62,431 nucleotides of DNA from an uncultured Clostridia bacterium (GCA_949948835.1 CATLHF010000010.1:1-62431); one strand, 5' to 3'; positions 39,025-48,798 are shown, counted from the first letter of the stretch. Numbers and translations: made by a program. Notes: generated by a model not told the origin, from the sequence alone.

Positions 39025-40971
39025 TTATGATTCTAATACTTGTTTTGGTTTTCTACCTCTTTTTGCTGGAGTTTTTCCTTGTGCTACCTTACCTGCTACT
39101 CCCCAATTTTCTTCTACGAATTTATCAAATGCTTCCATATCGGTTTCATCCATATTAGCTCTCATTTCTTTTATGTTTTGGTCTGAGATTTTATTAGTTA
39201 ATACATACTCTCCATCAATATATTCCATAATATTGACATATTTATATAATTGTCTATCTGTTACTTTTGTAAAGTAATGAGTTGCATTATCAAAGAATTT
39301 ATCCATTTTTCCTTCTAATGTTTTTTCTTTTCTGTGGTCAAAATTGTATTCATTTTTATCCTCTAGTGGAATACATTCTGTTACTCTTTCAATGTATCTT
39401 CTTCCTCTAAAGTCCTTTACTAAGTGAATATCAAAATTTAATACTTGAACAACTTGCTCTTCTGCTGTTCTTTCATCATTAAATACACCTGTTCTTAACA
39501 TAGAGTTTCTTAGTGCTGTTACTAAGTTAGGGAATGTTTTTGCGTGGTGAGTAAATAAGGTAAATTTAGATGCAACTTGGGCTGCTTGAATCATCCAAGA
39601 TGCTACAGGATCTGTTGCAACCTCACCAATGATGTTAACAGAACCGTCAGTTTTCTTTTGAACGTCCAAACCTTCTTGTCCAGAAATGGTTTCCGTTTCT
39701 CTAAAGGTTAAGATGTTTCTGGTTGGGTAAATTTTTCTTAAGTGTAACTCGAATGCCGTTTCTTGAACCCTTATGTTCATTGTTTCATAAATATTTTCAA
39801 TCATACCCATAAGCATTGTTGTTTTACCACAACCTTGCTCACCAGTAAGTGATATAATTCTTGCCCCTTTTACTAAGAATTTTAGTAGGTCAATTGCTTT
39901 ATCCTTTCCTGGGAAGACAATTAATTGTTCTAGGGTGGCACGTTTTACGTCAAATTTTCTTACGAAAAATGCCCATGTTTCTGAGAAAGATGGTCTTACA
40001 ACAACAACACGAGAACCGTCTTTCATTTCATTAATTTTATAACCATTGGTATCAGATAATTGTCCTGGGTTATTATATTTATAAATATTTTGACATACTC
40101 TTTTTAATTCGCTTTCTGTTCCAAAAGAAAGGAATGCTAAACGAATCGATTTACCTTGGAAGAAAATCCAAATACTATCACATGCACGTGGTACTTTATT
40201 TTCTAATACTTGGTCTAAATAATCTCCATCAGTTTGTGCTACTTGTGAAAGGAAAGATTCTGGAAGTCCAGATACACCACCTGATACTCCATCAATATTC
40301 ATATCTCTTACTTCATCAATGGTACTATATCCTTTGTAATGTTGATAAATTCTTTGTACAATAACATTTAATTTATCTGAAAAAGATAACACTAGTTGTT
40401 CTTTTTCAAAAATATCACTAATTTCTTCTCCTGTTATGACATAAGATGGTTTTGCCTCTCCTGATATATATTTTAAAACTGCTAAGTTATATTTTTTGAT
40501 TAATTGTGTTAAAGCTTCATAAGCAAATTCTTTTTTATACATATAAATTAGAATATCAAACTTATCTTGATCTGTTAATAAAGATGGTATATCAAATGGA
40601 ATTGCTTTTGATATATTGGTTTCATTCACTCCATATTCTTTTAATAATAAGTCATAGATTAACTCTTTAACATATTTTTTGTCATTTACATCTCCATAGG
40701 TACATCCTTTTAATGCTTTTTTAAGTTCGTATTTTTTCTTTTTTCTTCTTTTTAATTCTTCCTCTGAAAGACCTATATCATATAAATTTATCTTTGTAAT
40801 TTCATCTAGCCTTCTTTTAACGAACTCTGTCATTTTCTCTAAGGTATATGTCTTATCATCTAATTCTACTTCTTGTTCTACTTTTTGCTCTTTCTTTTTT
40901 GTAATTGAACGCATAAGAATCATAACGAATCCTAATAGTACAACAACAATTAAGATAAAATTGATTAGCAT
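39025..40971 (-). CDS. CpaF/TadA-type secretion ATPase
   Basis: 648 residues. An N-terminal membrane segment (FILIVVVLLGFVMILM), unusual for the family, is followed by a long linker and the GspE/VirB11-type ATPase domain: Walker A LTGEQGCGKTTMLMGM at about 376-391, Asp-box near TFRETETISGQEGL, Walker B-like SVNIIGEVATDPVASWM, and FTLFTHHAKTFPNLVTALRN (His-box). It powers pilus or substrate assembly for the cluster. Confidence 0.85.
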   Translation of the reverse strand: MLINFILIVVVLLGFVMILMRSITKKKEQKVEQEVELDDKTYTLEKMTEFVKRRLDEITKINLYDIGLSEEELKRRKKKKYELKKALKGCTYGDVNDKKYVKELIYDLLLKEYGVNETNISKAIPFDIPSLLTDQDKFDILIYMYKKEFAYEALTQLIKKYNLAVLKYISGEAKPSYVITGEEISDIFEKEQLVLSFSDKLNVIVQRIYQHYKGYSTIDEVRDMNIDGVSGGVSGLPESFLSQVAQTDGDYLDQVLENKVPRACDSIWIFFQGKSIRLAFLSFGTESELKRVCQNIYKYNNPGQLSDTNGYKINEMKDGSRVVVVRPSFSETWAFFVRKFDVKRATLEQLIVFPGKDKAIDLLKFLVKGARIISLTGEQGCGKTTMLMGMIENIYETMNIRVQETAFELHLRKIYPTRNILTFRETETISGQEGLDVQKKTDGSVNIIGEVATDPVASWMIQAAQVASKFTLFTHHAKTFPNLVTALRNSMLRTGVFNDERTAEEQVVQVLNFDIHLVKDFRGRRYIERVTECIPLEDKNEYNFDHRKEKTLEGKMDKFFDNATHYFTKVTDRQLYKYVNIMEYIDGEYVLTNKISDQNIKEMRANMDETDMEAFDKFVEENWGVAGKVAQGKTPAKRGRKPKQVLES

Positions 40972-40991
40972 AAGGTCCTCCTCCTTTGTTT

Positions 40992-41843
40992 TTATATCCT
41001 CATTTGTAATTCTTTCATTTTATAAATTAGTTTTTCTGCTCCATCTTTTGCGGATTTTACAAATGTCGCATTTCTATCTGCTTCATCTATTTTTCTGATT
41101 TTTAAAAATAAATCTGCGACGCTTTCTTCGCTTGATGCCTCAAAAAATAATGTATTATATGGAATCGATAAAATATCTTCTTTAATTCCTGTATATCTTG
41201 AAATGTTTTTTATGCTATATTTTGAATGACTATCAAATCTTCCTATATTTAAGATGATATTGTTTGGTTTTAACTCACTTTGTGAATGAATCAAATCATT
41301 AAATCCATTAATCATTTCCATCTTTTGTTCAACATTGACAACAACTATATCTGATATTTTTAAGATTTGTTTTGTTACATCATCCTCTAATCCTTTATCC
41401 AAATCCACAAATACTATATCGTAAAACTTACTTGCATTATAGATAATATCTTTGTATTTATCTTTTATTTTTAGGTATTCCTCTTTCGTTGGTCTATCTT
41501 CTACTTCTTTATATCCATATAATACTTCTAGTCTGTTTTTATAAATAACGTGTGTATAGTTTTGAATAGAATCTGGTGTCATTCTATTACTATATGCCAT
41601 TTTAGATAAACCTTCAATTCCATTGTCGACTGCCATGCCAGGATTTTGCATTAGTTTTTTTAATAATGTTTTATTTTTATTCATTTCACCAAAACATAAT
41701 TGTAATGTATTATCATTATATTTGGTTGAAATTATTAAAATTTTATATTCGTGCTCAATTGCCATACTTGTTGCAATTGCTGTAAGAGACATTGTTTGTC
41801 CTGTTTGTTTTTTGGTGTTACTCCAAAATGTTATAATTGGCAT
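40992..41843 (-). CDS. CpaE/MinD-like P-loop protein with altered Walker A
   Basis: 283 residues, MinD/ParA fold. The deviant Walker A is degenerate: NTKKQTGQTMSLTAIA, with Gln where the catalytic Lys of GKT should be. The switch region YDIVFVDLDKGL is retained. Likely a structural/localisation factor as CpaE is in Tad systems, perhaps without ATPase activity. Confidence 0.7.
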   Translation of the reverse strand: MPIITFWSNTKKQTGQTMSLTAIATSMAIEHEYKILIISTKYNDNTLQLCFGEMNKNKTLLKKLMQNPGMAVDNGIEGLSKMAYSNRMTPDSIQNYTHVIYKNRLEVLYGYKEVEDRPTKEEYLKIKDKYKDIIYNASKFYDIVFVDLDKGLEDDVTKQILKISDIVVVNVEQKMEMINGFNDLIHSQSELKPNNIILNIGRFDSHSKYSIKNISRYTGIKEDILSIPYNTLFFEASSEESVADLFLKIRKIDEADRNATFVKSAKDGAEKLIYKMKELQMRI

Positions 41844-41846
41844 GTT

Positions 41847-42548
41847 TTACACTTCCTTTTCTAAAATTTTAAATGCTCTTTTTACTTCAGATTCCTTATC
41901 TTCTCCCAAAATATCAAGTGCTATATAATATAAACTGTCTTTAAATAAATTACTTAATTTTCGAATTCCAATTTTAGATACTCTTTGGTTTTCAAAAATA
42001 ACACTTTGGTCTCCATTATCAAAAGGAATATATACTCTATAATCCTCATTCCATATTGCTTTACTTCCTAAAGATACATAATTTAAGTAATCATCTTCTT
42101 CTTTTAATATATCTTTTGAGTATAAAATTTTTGTTAATTTCACTGGTTCTTTAAAATCATTAATAATTTCAAGTCCTCTTTTTAGAGAGTATAAATCGAA
42201 TGAAGTAACAAAATAGTTTCTTTTACTGTTATCTACATGAAATGTTTCAAAGTTTTCATTGCTATCCACATCAATTAAGCAATAATCATATTCAAAATCT
42301 TTTCCTTCTGGAATTCCTAAAAATTTTCGAATTTCTTCAAAATTACTAAATCCAACAGAAACATCAATCCCCTCAAATTCGGTCACATAGGCTTTCGTAG
42401 GATTTATAACAGGTACAATATATTTTGCTTTTTGTGTAATCGTATTATCAATTACTAAAACTTTTTTTCCTACTGTGGTTAGTACTTTTGCCACATATAT
42501 AATTAAATCGGTTTTATCATAGCTTCCTATAAATCCTACGGTTTCCAT
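41847..42548 (-). CDS. Second CpaE-like P-loop paralogue, degenerate
   Basis: 233 residues starting METVGFIGSYDKTDLIIYVA: strand and loop of a MinD-type fold where the P-loop lysine is displaced (GSYDKTDL). Keeps YDYCLIDVDSNENF as the Walker B region. Three bases separate it from the next gene, so coupled. The pair may form a heterodimer. Confidence 0.6.
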   Translation of the reverse strand: METVGFIGSYDKTDLIIYVAKVLTTVGKKVLVIDNTITQKAKYIVPVINPTKAYVTEFEGIDVSVGFSNFEEIRKFLGIPEGKDFEYDYCLIDVDSNENFETFHVDNSKRNYFVTSFDLYSLKRGLEIINDFKEPVKLTKILYSKDILKEEDDYLNYVSLGSKAIWNEDYRVYIPFDNGDQSVIFENQRVSKIGIRKLSNLFKDSLYYIALDILGEDKESEVKRAFKILEKEV

Positions 42549-42564
42549 ATTTCTCTCCTTTTTT

Positions 42565-43458
42565 CTATAATCCTGCGTTCAAATCCTCTAAGTATTCTTT
42601 TCTTGCTTCTTTTGATTTTGTAATTTCTTGTTCTAAGTTACTTTCTAAATTTGATTTAGCATCTTCTGGACTAACTGCATTTAATTGTCCATTAATATCT
42701 TGTTCTCTTCTTGGCATTAAGTTAGCATATCTTGCAGCTAACGCTTGTCTTGCTTCTTGTGCAATGTTTGGATCTGAATTCATTAAATTAATAACAGTTG
42801 CACTTGGTACATAGGTTGGTACTGCATCTGCTTGGTTTCCTGGTTCTACATATCTTGTTGCGTATAATTTTGATCCTGGTGTTTTATATGCTTCTACAAT
42901 TGCATTGGTCATAACTAATGTTTCTTGTTCATACATATCAATCCAAATAGTATCTTCTGAAAGTTGTTTAATACGTTTTTTAGAAACAACAATGTAATCT
43001 TGTCCGTTTGATAATGTTAAACGGATATCAATATAATCATCTATATCTAAATATTGTGGTAATACAAGCATATTGTATTGTTGTTCTCTTAAGTCTGCTG
43101 TTATTTTTGCATCTGATTCATGAATCATTGATTTTGATAGAACAAGTCCTTTGGTTAAATCTAATTTTGCAATGGTATTATCTGTAATATCATCAATTGT
43201 TACATAATCTGTTGGTATTACATCTTTTAGGGCACTTACTTCCATAAGATCACTCATTGTAATGTTTGTTCCCGATTTAATGTCACTTCTTAATACATAG
43301 GCTCTTCTTGTATTAGAAGCTGCCTCTTCTATTTGTTTTTTATAAGTAGTTGCCTGCATAAAGAAAAATGCGATTCCTACGCAGCCAATTACCAATCCTA
43401 TAATAATTCCTACTAACATTGAATTTCTTGCTTTTTTTTGCATTGGGTTTGTTGCCAT
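42565..43458 (-). CDS. CpaB/RcpC-like protein with SAF domain
   Basis: 297 residues: N-terminal membrane helix (MLVGIIIGLVIGCVGIAFFF) and an SAF domain (about 50-112, RRAYVLRSDIKSGTNITMSD ... LTKGLVLSKSMI), as in Tad pilus CpaB/RcpC, then a second beta domain and a Gln/Glu-rich helical tail. First gene of the operon. Confidence 0.8.
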   Translation of the reverse strand: MATNPMQKKARNSMLVGIIIGLVIGCVGIAFFFMQATTYKKQIEEAASNTRRAYVLRSDIKSGTNITMSDLMEVSALKDVIPTDYVTIDDITDNTIAKLDLTKGLVLSKSMIHESDAKITADLREQQYNMLVLPQYLDIDDYIDIRLTLSNGQDYIVVSKKRIKQLSEDTIWIDMYEQETLVMTNAIVEAYKTPGSKLYATRYVEPGNQADAVPTYVPSATVINLMNSDPNIAQEARQALAARYANLMPRREQDINGQLNAVSPEDAKSNLESNLEQEITKSKEARKEYLEDLNAGL

Positions 43459-43596
43459 TTTAAATTCCTCCTTATATGGTTATGACATAATAACACTATT
43501 TATTTCATTGTATAACAAATTACAACCAAAAACAACAAATTCTCGTAGTTGTCATGTAAAAATAATCCTGTTGTAATGTGGTTGTAATATTTATTT

Positions 43597-44476
43597 TTAT
43601 GTATTATTAATATACTGATTTATTGCTTCTGCTACACCATTTTCATTATTATCTGAAACGATAACATCTCCAATTCGATTGACAGAAAGCATAGAATTTC
43701 CCATTGCAACTCCCAATCCTGCTCTTTCTACCATTTCTTTATCATTTGCATTATCTCCAATTGCCATTACTTCTTTTTCTGACATATGTAATTCCTTTAA
43801 TAAATATTCAATGGCTGTCCATTTATTCGTATTTTTTTTCGCAATTTCCGTATAATAGTATTCAATTGGCACCTCTTGCGTTCCATCTTTTATGATTTTT
43901 CGTGACATATGCTCTATTTCTAATATATCGATTTTCGGTATCATTTTTAGTTTTCGAATAATGCTTTCAAAAATAACTTTGTTACGATCGCAAATTGTCA
44001 TTTTTAAAATTTGTATCTCTTCTTTTTGTTCAATATATTGATAAACATTGTCAACAACATTAATGTTTGTTCTCTTCTCAATTGGTTTTTTGCTGTTTTC
44101 TTTATCATAAAAAAGAGTATTGTAATTTAATGTTTTGGTTATTACTTCGTTTTCGGTATAAATATTATAATAAATACTGTTTTCTTCGCAAATTTTAATA
44201 ATGTTTAATACCTTTTCTTTTTCCATAAAGGCATCGTATATAATTTCTTCTTTTTGTAAATCATAAATTAAAGTACCGTTTCCACAAATGGCATATTGAT
44301 TCGCCCCGATTTCGTTTGCAAGTGCTTTTACTGCCCCAGGCATTCTACCGAGAAGCTATCACCACCATACTTCCTTTTTGAATCGCATTTTTGATTGCTT
44401 CTTTGTTTTCATTACTTACTTCACCATATGAATTTAAAAGGGTTCCATCTAAATCGATTGCAACTAATTTATACAT
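43597..44476 (-). CDS. Cof-type HAD phosphatase; read through one CGG +1 shift
   Basis: HAD-IIB sugar/FMN-phosphatase family. N-terminal frame from ATG 44476: MYKLVAIDLDGTLLNSYGE (DxD motif) up to KGSMVVIAS, where in-phase CGG (44348-44350) leads to a stop. Skipping the C gives VVIASGRMPGAVKALANEI, the family TGR-type motif II, and the rest to the C-terminal GDNANDKEMVERAG (motif IV). Total 293 codons exactly. Substrate unknown. Without the shift the catalytic DxD would be separated from the body. Confidence 0.85.
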
Positions 44477-44575
44477 ATTTTTCTCCTTTGTTTCTCATTT
44501 TTCACTTAATTATACAAATAAAAAAATTTTTTTACAATAAAAATCACAATATTTTTACATATGAAAAAATTACCA

Positions 44576-44604
44576 GTTTATTTTAAAATTTATTGCACAT
44601 TCTA
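44576..44604 (+). promoter_or_regulatory. Forespore (sigma-G/F type) promoter for the SASP gene
   Basis: The -10 CATTCTA (44598-44604) matches the forespore sigma-G consensus CATNNTA. The -35 near 44576-44580 is weak. It lies 67 bp upstream of the SASP start. Confidence 0.5.
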
Positions 44605-44670
44605 TATAACGAAGAAGCAAGAATGTTTTTTCAAAAATGTAAAATATTTTTTGCAGGAGGTGAATAAACG

Positions 44671-44877
44671 ATGGCATCAAACAATAGTAATATAAAAGCT
44701 GTTCCAGAAGCTATGGACGCTTTAGAAAAATTCAAATATGAAGTAGCAAGCGAAGTAGGTGTTACTTTAAAAGATGGTTACAACGGAAACATCTCAGCTA
44801 GAGACGCTGGAAGAATCGGTGGTAACATGGTAAGAAAAATGATTCAACAAGCTGAAAACAACATGATCGGTAAATAG
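44671..44877 (+). CDS. Small acid-soluble spore protein, alpha/beta type
   Basis: 68 residues. Coats and protects spore DNA. Motif KFEVASEVGV-type (KFKYEVASEVGV), with the GPR protease cleavage region, and DGYNGNISARDAGRIGGNMVRKMI. RBS AGGAGGTG. Single gene with sporulation-type promoter and strong terminator: evidence that the organism forms endospores. Confidence 0.95.
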   Translation: MASNNSNIKAVPEAMDALEKFKYEVASEVGVTLKDGYNGNISARDAGRIGGNMVRKMIQQAENNMIGK

Positions 44878-44947
44878 TTTTATATACTAGATTATCATTA
44901 GAATAAGAGTGGGAATATATTTTTTGTTTTTTTACGTAGTAATACAT

Positions 44948-44982
44948 AAAAAGGCAGGAAATGTATTCCTGCCTTTTTTATT
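44948..44982. terminator. Bidirectional terminator between SASP gene and hpf
   Basis: AAAAAGGCAGGAA / TTCCTGCCTTTTT perfect 13-bp stem with a 5-base loop, with T/A runs on both sides. Confidence 0.92.
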
Positions 44983-44988
44983 TTGTTT

Positions 44989-45519
44989 TTATTCTGGTTC
45001 TACAATACCATAATTTTTTGAATTTTTTAGTTTAAATACAACGTTTACTTTGTTGGTATCGACATTAATAAATGTGTAAAATATATCTTGTGGTTTTTCT
45101 TGTAATTTTAAGATTGCGTCTTCTACAGACATTGGTTTTGCTTCATAGTAGATGGTTTTAATAACTTCATCTTCTACTTCATGTTTTACTTCTGCATTCA
45201 AAAATTCTTTTTGTTTAATTGAATCTTCTTTGTTCATTTTGTCTTTTTTCGTTTTTGTTTTTCTAATTTGTCCTTCTAAGATATCAATATCTTTATCAAT
45301 TGCAGCATATAGGTCTTTATGTGCTGTTACTGCTTTATACGTATCTGCACTTACAACTACTAACATTTCTGCAATTTGCTCATTTTTTTCACATTTTAAT
45401 GTTACCGTTACATCAAAGTCTTCTCCAAAATATTTTACTAATCTTTCTACTTTTTTTGCAACATAGTCTTTCATTGCTTCTGTTGCTTGTAAATCTTTTC
45501 CTGTTATTTTAATATTCAT
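44989..45519 (-). CDS. hpf: Ribosome hibernation promoting factor, long form
   Basis: 176 residues: N-terminal HPF/YfiA domain (MNIKITGKDLQATEAMKDYV ... about 1-100), a Lys-rich linker, and a C-terminal dimerisation domain (KPMSVEDAILKLQEKPQDIF YTFINVDT), so it makes 100S ribosome dimers in stationary phase. Own promoter probable in 45520-45600. Confidence 0.93.
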   Translation of the reverse strand: MNIKITGKDLQATEAMKDYVAKKVERLVKYFGEDFDVTVTLKCEKNEQIAEMLVVVSADTYKAVTAHKDLYAAIDKDIDILEGQIRKTKTKKDKMNKEDSIKQKEFLNAEVKHEVEDEVIKTIYYEAKPMSVEDAILKLQEKPQDIFYTFINVDTNKVNVVFKLKNSKNYGIVEPE

Positions 45520-45613
45520 AACACTCTCTTCCTTTCTTTATTTCATGTATTTCTTTTGTTTGTAGTTTGATTATATACTATATTTTATTTTTTTGCAATT
45601 TTTTTATGAATAT

Positions 45614-46343
45614 TTAAAATAAGTCTTCTAATTTATATTCTTTTTCTAGTTTTTCGTTTAAATAGATTTTGGCTATTAATTCTAATTCTTTTTTACAGTT
45701 TTCGCTAATGTGGAAGGAAAATAGCTTCTTTGGTGGGGCGAGTACTATGTAAGAAATAGCATCTTTTGTTGCTCCGTGCAATTTGCATAACACTTTTGTC
45801 TACTTTTCCACAGATACCACATTTAAATCCACTATCTTTAAAACTAAAATATAACAAATCTTCTTTTGTTCCACATTGTTTGCAAGACGATATGTGTGGT
45901 GTAAATCCTAAGATACACATTAATCGGATTTTAAAAATCGCTAATACAAAATCCATATCTTCATCTGTTTCAGATAGTGTATATAGTGTATTTAAATATA
46001 ACTGCAATATTTTATAACTATTTTCATTTTCATTGGTAACATCATAGATAATTTTTGTAATATGGCTTGCATATTTTAGTTTATCTAAATCGGTTCGTAA
46101 ATGATAAAACATTTCAATTGTCTCACAAGAATTGATATGATATGTATTAGCCCCCTGATAGAGCATATATTCTCCAAAGCACAAAAATTGACTGCCAGCA
46201 AGAAGTGCACTTTTTGCTCTTCTTGCTCCTTTGGCAGCACAGCTTATTTTACCAAGTCCAGGTGTTAACATTGTTAACATCTTGTCATAGTCTCCCATAT
46301 TACTTTCCAATATTATGATTCCATTTGTTTTGAATGTTCCCAT
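45614..46343 (-). CDS. recO: DNA repair protein RecO; read through one CGG +1 shift
   Basis: Anneals SSB-coated DNA and loads RecA with RecR. N-terminal OB domain (MGTFKTNGIIILESNMGDYD), helical domain, and zinc finger with CKQCGTKEDLLYF and CGICGK. Shortly after, SVMQIA runs into in-phase CGG (45774-45776). Skipping the C gives IAGATKDAISYIVLAPPKKL and continues to EYKLEDLF and the stop at 45614. The length is then an exact codon number and normal for the family (about 242 residues). Start placed at 46343, inside yqzL. Read as triplets it ends 30 codons early in unrelated sequence. Confidence 0.85.
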
Positions 46344-46473
46344 TATTTTTTTCACCATTGATACGATTTATATTTTTTTGTGTATTTTCTACTTCGATTA
46401 ATTCTAGGAATGTATTGATGTCACCTGTGTTTTTAAAGGTATTCCATGCAATTTGTTTGATCACATCTATCAT
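46300..46473 (-). CDS. yqzL: YqzL-family small protein
   Basis: 57 residues: MIDVIKQIAWNTFKNTGDIN, matching the YqzL family (WNTFxxTGxIxxYL) that lies between era and recO in Firmicutes. RBS AAGGAG. The Asn/Lys-rich C-terminal end overlaps the recO start by 44 bp in another frame, coupling the two. Function unknown in the family. Confidence 0.85.
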   Translation of the reverse strand: MIDVIKQIAWNTFKNTGDINTFLELIEVENTQKNINRINGEKNNGNIQNKWNHNIGK

Positions 46474-46519
46474 CTCCTTTTCTTTCTTATCTTTTGTGTT
46501 TTTACAGAATTTATACAGT

Positions 46520-47422
46520 CTAATTAAATTTAAAGTTTTTTACAATTCCATCTTTATCTTGCCAATCTTCATTTACTTTTACCCATGTTTTTAGGTTTAT
46601 TTTTGTATCTAGCATTTTCTCTAAATCTTGTCTTGCATAAGTTCCAATTCTTTTTAACATAGCTCCATTTTTTCCAATAATAATTCCTTTGTGCGAATTT
46701 CTTAGGCAATAAATAGTTGCTTCTATATCATATATTTCTGATTCATTTTTGGTGTGTCTTAAATTCATTTTTTCTACTTGTACATATAGTCCATGTGGCA
46801 CTTCGTCATCTAACAATTTTAATGCTTTTTCTCTTATTACTTCTTCTGCTAGTTGCCTCATTGTTTGGTCGGTATATTCATCAATATCGTAATAAGCAGG
46901 TCCTGGTTTTAATAATTTTTCAATTTCAGTTAAAACTTCCTCTGTTTTATCTTGTTTTAAAGCAGAGATTGGAATAACAGCACTAAAATCATATTCTTTA
47001 CGATATTGTTCAATCAGTCCAAGTAATGTTTCTTTTTTTACTAAATCAATTTTATTAATCACTAAAATCGTTTTCTTTTTAGCTTCTTTGATTTTGTCTA
47101 AAATAATTCGGTCTCCTCTTCCAATTTCCTCACTAGTTGCTTCAATTAAAAATAACACAATATCCACTTCGTTGGCACTCCCAAATGCTGTTTCTATCAT
47201 TGTATTTCCTAGTTTTGTTTTTGGTTTATGAATACCTGGTGTATCGATAAAAATAATTTGAGAATGTTCTCTATTCACAATCGCACGAATTGCAGTTCTT
47301 GTGGTTTGTGGTTTATTGGTCATAATTGCAACTTTTTCCCCCACAAGTGAATTTATTAATGTTGATTTCCCCACATTCGTTCTTCCTATGATTGATACAA
47401 ATCCTGATTTAAATTCTTCCAT
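46520..47422 (-). CDS. era: GTPase Era
   Basis: 30S assembly GTPase. 300 residues: G1 GRTNVGKSTLINSL (about 13-26), G2 with TT (QTTRTA), G3 DTPGIH, G4 NKID, and a C-terminal KH domain with IIGKNGAMLKRIGTYARQDL. Full length; followed by yqzL and recO as in most Firmicutes. Confidence 0.97.
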   Translation of the reverse strand: MEEFKSGFVSIIGRTNVGKSTLINSLVGEKVAIMTNKPQTTRTAIRAIVNREHSQIIFIDTPGIHKPKTKLGNTMIETAFGSANEVDIVLFLIEATSEEIGRGDRIILDKIKEAKKKTILVINKIDLVKKETLLGLIEQYRKEYDFSAVIPISALKQDKTEEVLTEIEKLLKPGPAYYDIDEYTDQTMRQLAEEVIREKALKLLDDEVPHGLYVQVEKMNLRHTKNESEIYDIEATIYCLRNSHKGIIIGKNGAMLKRIGTYARQDLEKMLDTKINLKTWVKVNEDWQDKDGIVKNFKFN

Positions 47423-47549
47423 GTTTCCTTCTTCCTCTATTTTTTCTTATTATACCTATTCTATTTTATTAAGTTTGTAGATTTTCGTCGTTAAATTTTA
47501 TGTTTTTTTCTTCTTTTTTTACTTGACAAATCAATTATATTAAGATATT

Positions 47550-47675
47550 ACAAGAACCCCCAATCACCTACGGTGATATCCCCTTACGTAAAGGAGCCTT
47601 TTCTCTAATTAATATAGTTAATTACAAACTTTAGAGTAAAGCCTCCTTTATTTAAGCGAGACGGAGGGTTCTTGT
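47550..47675. repeat. 126-bp MITE-like palindromic repeat
   Basis: Terminal inverted repeats ACAAGAACCCCC (47550-47561) and GGAGGGTTCTTGT (47663-47675), with an internal second pairing AAAGGAGCCTTTTCTCTAA / TTAGAGTAAAGCCTCCTTT. No ORF. The ends and the ACGGTGATATCCCC interior are like the small non-autonomous palindromic elements scattered between genes of gut Clostridia. It lies between the DUF3048 gene and era; only one copy is in this window. Confidence 0.7.
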
Positions 47676-47681
47676 CAATTC

Positions 47682-48731
47682 TTATTCAATTACAACATCA
47701 GCATCAATTGGACAAATCTGGATAAAGGTATTTCCATCATTTACTTTAATTTCGTTTCCTTGTAAATCCTTGTATACCGTTTTACTTGTTCTTGATGATT
47801 TACTACATACAATTTCAATTGCTTTTCCATTCGTAATGTAATACCCTTTTAAGTCTCCAATATTATTTAGTCCTTGTCTGTCTTTATTTTCTGGATCATT
47901 TAGTTTGTAATTTTTTGCAAATGTAATAATAATATTTTTCGTAACAATATCTTCTTTTGTTGTCCAATCCGTTTGTTTTACATTTCTTGCATAACGTATA
48001 TATCGTTTATTTTCTTTATCGTAGGTGTAGCTAACCGTATGAGATGTTGAATATGGGATTACTACATGGCTTGCTTCCCTTGCTTCGTTTAATTCCACCT
48101 CACTTGCTTGGTAGTTTAATACGCTTTTTGTATTAGAACTGGTTTGTGTTTTATATCCTTTTGCTTGTGCCATTTTTAAGATATTTTTTGTACTCGTTAC
48201 TGCATTATGTGGTGCTTTTTTATCTTTTACTCTCCAAAAATCAGTTGAACTTTGTGTAATTCCATTTAAATTATTTACTTTTAATTTTTTAATATCTGTT
48301 TCTGCTTGTGGGCTCCAACCATAATGTACATAGATTGCTTCATTTTCTAATGCATAATCTAAGAAATAATGCCTTGAACTTCTAACTGGACCAATTTTTT
48401 CTAAGTCTGCCCCTTTAAATACTGGCATCAATCTTGTTTCTCCACCTTCTACAATAATTTCATAAACAAGGTATGCTTGGTTTAATCCTGCTTGTGGCCA
48501 TGCTCCTTTATGGTTATCAATCATAACAGCAATTGGTCGATCTTTTCCTTGGTATATTTTAATTTGTTCTTCTTTTTTCTTTCCTGTATCGGTTCCTAAA
48601 GAAATAATCCCATTTCCTGTTTGTCCATCGCCATTCCTGTTTTCAACAACTTTCATTGCTAAAAGAACACCTGCTACAATTATTAATATTATTAAAATAA
48701 TTACTAAAAATTTAATTCCTTTATTTTTCAC
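47682..48731 (-). CDS. DUF3048 (YerB-like) membrane-anchored protein
   Basis: 349 residues. N-terminal membrane segment (FLVIILIILIIVAGVLLAM), then a DUF3048 domain pair: RPIAVMIDNHKGAWPQAGLN (about 62-81), PVRSSRHYFLDYALE, and HNAVTSTKNILKMA. Extracellular; function unknown, linked to the cell envelope in Firmicutes. The MITE-like repeat follows its stop by seven bases. Confidence 0.88.
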   Translation of the reverse strand: MKNKGIKFLVIILIILIIVAGVLLAMKVVENRNGDGQTGNGIISLGTDTGKKKEEQIKIYQGKDRPIAVMIDNHKGAWPQAGLNQAYLVYEIIVEGGETRLMPVFKGADLEKIGPVRSSRHYFLDYALENEAIYVHYGWSPQAETDIKKLKVNNLNGITQSSTDFWRVKDKKAPHNAVTSTKNILKMAQAKGYKTQTSSNTKSVLNYQASEVELNEAREASHVVIPYSTSHTVSYTYDKENKRYIRYARNVKQTDWTTKEDIVTKNIIITFAKNYKLNDPENKDRQGLNNIGDLKGYYITNGKAIEIVCSKSSRTSKTVYKDLQGNEIKVNDGNTFIQICPIDADVVIE

Positions 48732-48798
48732 TTTTCTTTCTCCTTTTAATCATCGTTTTTATTAAACGGACGAGTGATGCTCTTCCCTACATCGTGTT

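Noticed and set aside
47541..47680. CRISPR-like repeat
   Set aside because: A single palindrome with no repeated spacer pattern.
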